Source: a virus | Strand: one strand, 5' to 3' | IMG/VR virus record: IMGVR_UViG_3300045119_000440 | Location: 1-29,620 of that record | Length of the DNA stretch: 29,620 nucleotides | Shown here: piece after piece, positions 24,714 to 29,620 of the stretch | How the letters are laid out: each line of letters begins with the position of its first letter | Numbering within the stretch: position 1 is the first letter of the stretch | Made by a program: the position numbers and the translations under genes | The notes under the pieces: model-generated | What the model was told of the DNA's origin: nothing | Seen by the model: the letters and a program-made list of their open reading frames with translations, nothing else | Databases searched by the model: none

Positions 24714-25651
24714 GATTGGACCTCCATTATATCACGAGACAGTCTCATCTTACAACAGCTTGTACCAAAACTTGAGACGACAGAGCTGGCACATTCATTT
24801 GCGAACCTCACAGCAGATCTCACGTCATTTCCATTGAGAAGCAACGAGCACGCAAGTGCGGCAGTGTGAGTATCACCGCAGCCTGTCACATCGTTCATCT
24901 TTTCATTCATGACAGGAACGGGGAAATCTTCGGTATGAATTATGTAAGATGATTTTTTGGAAGATAAACCACCGTACTGATTCAATTGAGTCGATGATTT
25001 TCCCCGGGTGACAATCACGTATTTGAAGATAGATTCCAAGGGATGAGACGAGAACGAAACCTGCGCTGAGTACTCTCCAAGATTAAGTTTCAGAACATCA
25101 AAGCCCTTGTAGATGTTGAGATCTTTTCTCTTTGAATCGACGATCTTGACAGAACTCGAAATCAAATGATCGTTGATCGTCTCTAAGATCCTCTTATCAA
25201 CGGTGCCTTTATCGTAATCAGAGACGACAAGACCATCAAACTTTACACGTGAGCTCAGATCCTTGATGTGACTATTGAGAAAGAGAAGATCTTGATTGAA
25301 AAATCTTTTCCTGTTATCTACTCGAGCAAGGTATTTTGAGTCTCCGTCGACAAATCTCGTCTTTACGATCGCTGACTCATGTGGGACTCTCAAGCACATG
25401 AGAGTGTTCACATCGAGATCATCCAAGAGCTCCGACGTCTTGTCATCGATGAGACCGCACACCCAGATCTCGATCTCTCCAGAACAGATCGATGAGATGT
25501 TATTGACGACATTTCCCATCCCTCCCAACCTATGCACAACATTGACAACATCCCAGATCGGGATTGGAGCCTCCTGCGCATTTCTAGAGCTTGAGACAAA
25601 GGAGTATGTGTCCCTGATCATGTCTCCTAGGACAAGCAGTCTCTTTTTCAT
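24710..25651 (-). CDS. hldA: PfkB-family sugar kinase, HldA-like (heptose-7-phosphate kinase type)
   Basis: This 313-residue protein starts at ATG 25651, overlapping the stop of the upstream HldC-like gene as ATGA; earlier in-frame starts would run into that gene. It resembles the N-terminal kinase domain of E. coli HldE: LVLGDMIRDTY at the start, GGMGNVVNNI at 43-52, KYLARVDNRKR, VVSDYDKGTV, VDSKRKDLNIYKG and the PfkB signature DVTGCGDTHTAAL at 254-266, with catalytic Asp260. HldE phosphorylates heptose-7-phosphate at C1 on the way to ADP-heptose. The exact substrate here is inferred, since PfkB kinases are diverse. It follows HAD and HldC-like genes in one operon, which supports the pathway. 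Confidence 0.85.
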   Translation of the reverse strand: MKKRLLVLGDMIRDTYSFVSSSRNAQEAPIPIWDVVNVVHRLGGMGNVVNNISSICSGEIEIWVCGLIDDKTSELLDDLDVNTLMCLRVPHESAIVKTRFVDGDSKYLARVDNRKRFFNQDLLFLNSHIKDLSSRVKFDGLVVSDYDKGTVDKRILETINDHLISSSVKIVDSKRKDLNIYKGFDVLKLNLGEYSAQVSFSSHPLESIFKYVIVTRGKSSTQLNQYGGLSSKKSSYIIHTEDFPVPVMNEKMNDVTGCGDTHTAALACSLLLNGNDVRSAVRFANECASSVVSSFGTSCCKMRLSRDIMEVQS

Positions 25652-26130
25652 GATCGTCCGATACCTTCGATGATCTTCGTTGTCGACCACGCGGGATCAA
25701 AATCAGAAATGACGACCAGGGCGAGATCAGATCCGACGATTGTGTTTGACCTATAATCTCCACCTTTCACAATGACATGAGGATGAAGAAGCTCGATGAG
25801 AGTCTTCGGAGTATCGTCTGAGAATAGAACGACATGATCGACAAATCTCATCGAAAGAAGGATGAGCGTACGAGCGTACTCGTTGAGGATCGGTCTACTG
25901 GGACCTTTCAACTTTGAGACAGACGCGTCATCATTCAATCCCACGACAACTGCTCCACTGGGACCTGCCATCTCTCGAGACTTCTGAAGAACTGAGATGT
26001 GACCAGGATGGATCAGATCAAAACACCCATTTGTAAAAACGATCCTCTCATATCCTCCCGCGAACATCTTTCGACCATGGGATCGGATGTGCTCACAGGA
26101 TTTTTCAAGATATCTCGTGTCATGAATCAT
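25648..26130 (-). CDS. hldC: HldC-like sugar-1-phosphate nucleotidyltransferase
   Basis: This 160-residue protein starts at ATG 26130, overlapping the HAD gene stop as ATGA. It aligns by eye over nearly its whole length with the C-terminal domain of E. coli HldE. Visible motifs are VFTNGCFDLIHPGH at 31-44 with the HxGH nucleotide-binding motif (His41, His44), VVVGLNDDASVSKLKG, SRPI, SDDTPKTLI, VKGGDY at 121-126, and a late STTKII at 149-154. HldE-C transfers AMP to heptose-1-phosphate, giving ADP-heptose. The family also includes related cytidylyltransferases, so the nucleotide is not certain. The kinase directly follows it, so the two halves of HldE are present as adjacent separate genes in reversed order. 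Confidence 0.88.
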   Translation of the reverse strand: MIHDTRYLEKSCEHIRSHGRKMFAGGYERIVFTNGCFDLIHPGHISVLQKSREMAGPSGAVVVGLNDDASVSKLKGPSRPILNEYARTLILLSMRFVDHVVLFSDDTPKTLIELLHPHVIVKGGDYRSNTIVGSDLALVVISDFDPAWSTTKIIEGIGRS

Positions 26131-26492
26131 GAGTTGACAATCTCTTCTATCGTATTGAATGAAAAATCGAAAGGCGTCATACACCTATCGTCGACGTAAA
26201 GATGACCGGGAGGCTTTCCGAACATGAGACGATTATACTTGACTCCGTTCTCCTTGAGCCACTCCCGAGTCATCTCACCAAGATTTTTTTCGATCTTATC
26301 GATGTCCCCATCGTAACTGTTCATACCACGAGCAGTGAATATCGTAATGTGCCATCCCAGGTCGTACATCGTATTGACCCGATCGATCATCCTCCTTATC
26401 GGAGGGGCACAGCGATAAAGAAAGCTGCTCGGCATCTGCATGCAGAGAGTACCATCAAGGTCGATGACAAGCTTCTTGATGATTTCCTTCAT
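26127..26492 (-). CDS. Small HAD-family phosphatase (capsule biosynthesis type)
   Basis: This 121-residue protein starts at ATG 26492, four bases after the upstream stop. It has HAD motif I DLDGT with Asp11 and Asp13, motif II in ITIFTARGM, and the C-terminal GKPPGHLYVDDR with the acidic pair of motif IV. The short form without a cap domain matches phosphatases often annotated as capsular polysaccharide biosynthesis proteins. In the ADP-heptose route a HAD enzyme (GmhB) removes the C7 phosphate between the kinase and nucleotidyl steps. GmhB is longer and of different subtype, so that role here is a guess from context. Confidence 0.8.
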   Translation of the reverse strand: MKEIIKKLVIDLDGTLCMQMPSSFLYRCAPPIRRMIDRVNTMYDLGWHITIFTARGMNSYDGDIDKIEKNLGEMTREWLKENGVKYNRLMFGKPPGHLYVDDRCMTPFDFSFNTIEEIVNS

Positions 26493-26496
26493 GGAG

Positions 26497-27414
26497 TTAT
26501 CCGATCACTGCACGTCCTGCCATGGCGAGCCAATCCTTGTCCTCACGGAGTTCATCGTTCCGTTCGATGACAGCCGTGAACATCCGTTCCTTGATACCGA
26601 GCTTTCGACAGACGTCTCGGAGGTTATTGATGTCCTTGGGAAAACAATGTCCACCGGCACCCAGCATCCCGTCATGACCCGGGACAGAAGTGTGGCTCCC
26701 TCCCACTCTCGGATCGATCGCAGCCAGACCTCGCACGTCTTCAAAATCGATCTTCATGGTCTTGCAGATCTGATAGATCTCATTCGCGAACAGGACCTTC
26801 GTCATGAGCATCCCATTCGTGAACAGTTTCACCATCTCAGCGACAGACGAATCGCAGTGAAGGAGCAGAAGTTGACCGTTCTCGACCCTCTTCGGCTGGA
26901 CTTCCATGAAGTACTTGAGGACGACAGTGGCATCATCGGGATCTCCACCGACGATGATCCTATTCGAGTTCCTAAAGTCGATGACACTGTTCTTCTCTGT
27001 GAGAAATTCAGGAGAAAAGACGATCCTCAGCTCAGGATGAGCATCTCTCATCGACTTCGTAAAACCCGGACTCACAGTGCTCTTGATGACGCACACGAAG
27101 CTATCAGGATTTCGACCGATAGCATAGGCAGCCTGCTCGATGTCTGAAATGACAGACTGCACGATCCCCGTGTGACAGCTGCCATCGCTCACGCTCATGG
27201 GAGTGGGAACGCAGATGAAGATGACCTCAGCAGATTTCACGAGCTCGTTCAGTGTTCCCAAGTTCGGAAATGCACGATCATAGAGCTTGATCGTGCAATG
27301 ATCCAAGAAAAACTCAGACACGGCCCTTCCCACGTATCCGTATCCGACGACACCGATGGTCGCCTGATCGATCTTGAAATCCTCGATGAAATCCAGAGCA
27401 TTGATGTCAATCAT
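26497..27414 (-). CDS. Short UDP-glucose/GDP-mannose dehydrogenase family protein
   Basis: This 305-residue protein starts at ATG 27414, overlapping the glycosyltransferase stop as ATGA. An N-terminal Rossmann fold is shown by GVVGYGYVG (Gly24-x-Gly26-x-x-Gly29), followed by VIFICVPTPMS, IKSTVSPG and FSPEFLTE. The central helix (SSVAEMVKLFTNGM) and the catalytic motif GAGGHCFPKD with Cys257 are intact. Typical members are 390-450 residues; this one lacks most of the C-terminal UDP-binding domain, so the sugar nucleotide is uncertain. The usual reaction is oxidation of the C6 alcohol of a UDP-sugar to a uronic acid. A perfect inverted repeat lies in the gene at 27271-27297. Confidence 0.85.
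   Translation of the reverse strand: MIDINALDFIEDFKIDQATIGVVGYGYVGRAVSEFFLDHCTIKLYDRAFPNLGTLNELVKSAEVIFICVPTPMSVSDGSCHTGIVQSVISDIEQAAYAIGRNPDSFVCVIKSTVSPGFTKSMRDAHPELRIVFSPEFLTEKNSVIDFRNSNRIIVGGDPDDATVVLKYFMEVQPKRVENGQLLLLHCDSSVAEMVKLFTNGMLMTKVLFANEIYQICKTMKIDFEDVRGLAAIDPRVGGSHTSVPGHDGMLGAGGHCFPKDINNLRDVCRKLGIKERMFTAVIERNDELREDKDWLAMAGRAVIG
27271..27297. repeat. Perfect 10-bp inverted repeat, 7-nt loop, inside a coding region
   Basis: The arms TGCACGATCA (27271-27280) and TGATCGTGCA (27288-27297) are exact reverse complements around TAGAGCT. The repeat lies in the Rossmann part of the dehydrogenase gene, and no function is known. Confidence 0.6.
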
Positions 27415-28472
27415 TTCTTCTCCAAAAGATCCTTGAACAGTCCATTGAACCTCTGGGCCTGCACGGCCCACCTCTCTGAGAGAGCGTATTTTCGTGCGCG
27501 ATCTCCGATGCGATGCCACTCTCCCGTCTGTATCAAGTCGACGATCGACCAGACCCATCCTTCGATGGGTTCCACAATGCCTGTCATCCTATTCTCGATG
27601 AGCTCGGAGGGTGTCCCCATCCCAGGAGGATATAGTACAAGGCTGCCGGCTGCCATGGCCTGCCGATGAGCTCGGGATGATGGCTCCATGAAATTGGATG
27701 TGTACGGAAGAATACCCGTCTTTCCGAAAAGATCCCAGAGTTCAGGACCATTGTCAATGTTCCCGTGAAACACCACAGCTGGATGTGCGATCCTCTGTCC
27801 TGATGAATAGTCAGGATGACAGACGTGTAACCTGAATCTTCGATCGACCTTAAAGAGCTCATGGGCAAGACACAGTGCACTCGATATTCCCCGTCCGGGA
27901 TCGGACGCCCAGATCATCTCATAAGGATTCTTGTCAAGGCTTGGCTGATAGATATCGGTGTCGACACCCAGAGTCACTCCATCGAGCAACCTATCCTGAG
28001 GGAACGATGGTCCCAGCTCCTGGGAGAGATTCCTCTTGTGCCACTTCGGAAAACACAATATTCCGAAAAGCTTCTTCTCGACGAAAGCCTGCAAGACAGA
28101 TCGCTTCCACTCATCAGAGAAGCTGTGATCTTGACAATTGATGACGTTGATCGCTTCAGGTCGATAGAGCTCAGGAAACCACTTGCGCCAGTGAATGACG
28201 ACGTCGAACTGGGGTGCGTATTTTTTGTAGTTCTCCTCGTTGTCACACGCGAGAACTCCTGAATTGATCTCTCTTGGTTGAAAGACGATTCCACCGTCCT
28301 CATCTCTATGATTGATCGTATCTCTGTAATCGACTGTCGTGATGAGGACGGAGTTTCGACCATCTCGAGCATAGTAGTAAGGAAGCTCGAGATGACACTT
28401 ATTGAACATGTCTCGATATCCAGGAGAAAGCTCCTGATACTTCCTCTTCACTCCGACGAAAGCGATCCTCAT
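27411..28472 (-). CDS. GT-B fold glycosyltransferase (GT4-like)
   Basis: This 353-residue protein starts at ATG 28472 (MRIAFVGVKRKYQ), overlapping the SDR stop as ATGA; a GTG at 28496 would extend it into that gene. The C-terminal half reads as the donor-binding domain of a GT-B enzyme: IWASDPGRGISSALCLAHEL, RLHVCHPDY, VVFHGNIDNGPELWDLFG, then EPSSRAHRQAMAAGSLVLY at 263-281. The usual E-x7-E donor motif has Glu263 but Gln271 at the second position. The N-terminal domain contains INCQDHSFSDEWKRS. Donor and acceptor are unknown; the neighbouring dehydratase and dehydrogenase probably make the donor. Confidence 0.82.
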   Translation of the reverse strand: MRIAFVGVKRKYQELSPGYRDMFNKCHLELPYYYARDGRNSVLITTVDYRDTINHRDEDGGIVFQPREINSGVLACDNEENYKKYAPQFDVVIHWRKWFPELYRPEAINVINCQDHSFSDEWKRSVLQAFVEKKLFGILCFPKWHKRNLSQELGPSFPQDRLLDGVTLGVDTDIYQPSLDKNPYEMIWASDPGRGISSALCLAHELFKVDRRFRLHVCHPDYSSGQRIAHPAVVFHGNIDNGPELWDLFGKTGILPYTSNFMEPSSRAHRQAMAAGSLVLYPPGMGTPSELIENRMTGIVEPIEGWVWSIVDLIQTGEWHRIGDRARKYALSERWAVQAQRFNGLFKDLLEKK

Positions 28473-29446
28473 CGATCCAGCGCCTTCCTGTACCACTCGA
28501 TAGTACGCATCATGCCATCATCGAAACTAGTGTCAGGCTGCCAATTTGTCAATTTGAAGAGACGAGAGCTGTCGATGCACTGACGTTCGATCTCCTTGAA
28601 AGTCGCCCCTCTCTCGAGGATGGTCGGCTCGAGATCTTCTCGACCCATCAAGAAGCAAATCCTCCTGATCACATCGATTATTTTCAAGGGACCGTTTCCA
28701 CCGACATTGAAGACATTCGGTGCGAGGTCATCTGAGATCTTCGCTACATGATCATATCCTCGGATGACATCGTCGATGTAGATGAACTCCCGCTCCATGT
28801 TCTCGATGTCGGCATAGAGGATCGGTCGCTTCCCCTTGATGATATTGACGATCGTCTTGGGGATAAGCCTCGAAAAATTCCAATCTCTCGGACCATAGAT
28901 GTTGCTGCACCTGACGACAGAGATCGGCATATCGTAATTGTGAGCGTATGACCTCGAGATCATGTCCATGCATGCCTTCGAAGTGTCATACGTGTTGAGA
29001 GGACGCAGGTCATGCTTCTCAGTGTAAGGAAGATCAGCATGATCACCGTACGCTTTATCGGACGATGCGACGATAATCTTGGAACACTTCCCTACCGAGC
29101 GAGCCGCCTCAAGAAGAGAGACAGTACCCATCACGTTTACGTGATACGTTGTCATGGGATCTTGAGAAGATATCCTGACGATCGAGTAGCCCGCGAAATG
29201 AAAGATCACATCGATCTCATTGTTCGAGATTACCTCTCGGACGAGATTCATATCGGTGATATCACCCACATACATGTTGTATGTGCCTTTTTCCCGAGAA
29301 CTCGGAGGAATGTTCCTGATAATTCCGATAATGTTGGCCCCAGAAGAGCACAGGGCTTCGGCCATGTGCGATCCGACGAATCCTCCGATGCCCGTGATGA
29401 GCACGTTCTTACCTTCCCATTGTGGAAACGTGAGTTTCTCTACCAT
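28469..29446 (-). CDS. NAD-dependent SDR sugar-nucleotide dehydratase/epimerase (CDP-glucose 4,6-dehydratase-like)
   Basis: ATG 29446 gives 325 residues and is preceded by AGAGG five bases upstream; an earlier in-frame TTG at 29488 lacks support and would run further into the upstream gene. Extended SDR features: VLITGIGGFVG at 15-25 (Gly19, Gly22, Gly25), GDITDMNLV, FHFAGYS, SSDKAYG at 128-134 and the catalytic Tyr153-x-x-x-Lys157 (YDTSK). Later come SVVRCSNIYGPRD, MEREFIYIDDVIRGY and FNVGG. SSDKAYG instead of SSxxVYG points towards CDP-glucose 4,6-dehydratases, but a GDP-mannose or UDP-sugar substrate is possible. It starts the run of ATGA-coupled sugar genes and overlaps the previous gene by seven bases. 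Confidence 0.88.
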   Translation of the reverse strand: MVEKLTFPQWEGKNVLITGIGGFVGSHMAEALCSSGANIIGIIRNIPPSSREKGTYNMYVGDITDMNLVREVISNNEIDVIFHFAGYSIVRISSQDPMTTYHVNVMGTVSLLEAARSVGKCSKIIVASSDKAYGDHADLPYTEKHDLRPLNTYDTSKACMDMISRSYAHNYDMPISVVRCSNIYGPRDWNFSRLIPKTIVNIIKGKRPILYADIENMEREFIYIDDVIRGYDHVAKISDDLAPNVFNVGGNGPLKIIDVIRRICFLMGREDLEPTILERGATFKEIERQCIDSSRLFKLTNWQPDTSFDDGMMRTIEWYRKALDR

Positions 29447-29620
29447 GTTACCTCTGACTCTTTGAGAGCCTGTGCTCTCATGTTCCAATTCTGGGAATAC
29501 GTTTCACCGTTCTCATTTCTCTCGAGATAATTGATCGAATCAAACCCATTTCTCTGGAGATGATGATCAAGTAGTTCTGTCGTGAATGCTGTAAAATGCC
29601 AGTTTCCCGGCCTATCCTGA
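29440..29620 (-). CDS. Partial gene, C-terminus only; possible SAM-dependent methyltransferase
   Basis: The last 59 residues of a gene that begins outside the window; the stop TAG is at 29442-29440. The end has the pattern WHFTAFTTELLDHHLQRNGF, DSINYLERN and SQNWNMRAQALK, like the last helix and strands of class I methyltransferases found in sugar biosynthesis clusters (a helix [TS]xELLxxLLxxxGF followed by a strand). The catalytic and SAM-binding parts are not in the window, so this is tentative. It overlaps the SDR start by seven bases, so it belongs to the same operon. Confidence 0.5.
   Translation of the reverse strand, partial: QDRPGNWHFTAFTTELLDHHLQRNGFDSINYLERNENGETYSQNWNMRAQALKESEVTW

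Noticed and set aside
24710-26492. A complete ADP-heptose pathway
   Set aside because: Only kinase-like, phosphatase-like and nucleotidyltransferase-like genes are present; the isomerase and epimerase are not in the window, so only a partial pathway is claimed.
26440-27147. Plus-strand open frame (235 codons) opposite the dehydrogenase
   Set aside because: Antisense to a conserved enzyme with intact motifs; the His/Asp-rich product is typical of a shadow frame.
27411-28496. Longer starts for the sugar genes (GTG 28496, TTG 29488, and upstream starts for the dehydrogenase, HldC and HldA genes)
   Set aside because: ATG codons forming exact ATGA overlaps, or having a clear ribosome binding site, fit the start of the conserved domain; the extensions run into the upstream gene and look non-native.
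1-29620. tRNA genes, CRISPR arrays, insertion sequences or prophage attachment sites
   Set aside because: No cloverleaf, regular direct repeats, transposase or integrase was seen; coding is nearly continuous.

Overview
The window looks like part of a large T4-like, contractile-tailed bacteriophage genome (Caudoviricetes, myovirus morphology). All 28 genes lie on the minus strand and are packed almost without gaps, with many 4-base ATGA/GTGA stop-start overlaps. No tRNA, rRNA, IS element or CRISPR array was seen. Phage identity rests on a gp25-like wedge protein of the same length as T4 gp25, a gp6/J-type wedge protein, an OB-fold hub protein, a beta-helical spike and a gp55-like late sigma factor. 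The host cannot be named from the sequence; the sugar genes point loosely to a Gram-negative host.

In transcription order (high to low coordinates) there are three regions. (1) 29.6-24.7 kb: a nucleotide-sugar and glycosylation operon. It holds the C-terminus of a possible methyltransferase, an SDR sugar-nucleotide dehydratase/epimerase, a GT-B glycosyltransferase, a short UDP-sugar-type dehydrogenase, a small HAD phosphatase, an HldC-like cytidylyltransferase-fold enzyme and an HldA-like PfkB kinase. (2) 24.7-18.98 kb: two small proteins (one with a membrane segment), the gp55-like sigma factor, two small helical proteins and the baseplate core (OB hub, spike, a conserved unknown, gp25, gp6). 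(3) 18.98-1 kb: about 19 kb of large, Ser/Gly-rich virion proteins built from beta-sandwich modules. These include a DNRLRE/CBM96-like protein, a tail-protein-I-like protein carrying two LamG-like domains, a LamG plus SGNH-like protein, a P-domain-like protein, three FN3-like proteins flanked by two paralogues with a DDEIDY signature, a conserved structural protein and a partial LamG protein.

Taken together, regions 2 and 3 would build a baseplate carrying many carbohydrate-binding adhesins. Region 1 would make and transfer an activated sugar, possibly an ADP-heptose-like one, to an unknown acceptor (host surface glycan, virion protein or DNA). The most notable points are the phage-borne HldA/HldC/HAD set, an SGNH-like domain that appears to have lost its catalytic residues, sugar-binding folds in baseplate-adjacent proteins, a split spike without a lysozyme domain, and very dense GATC sites.
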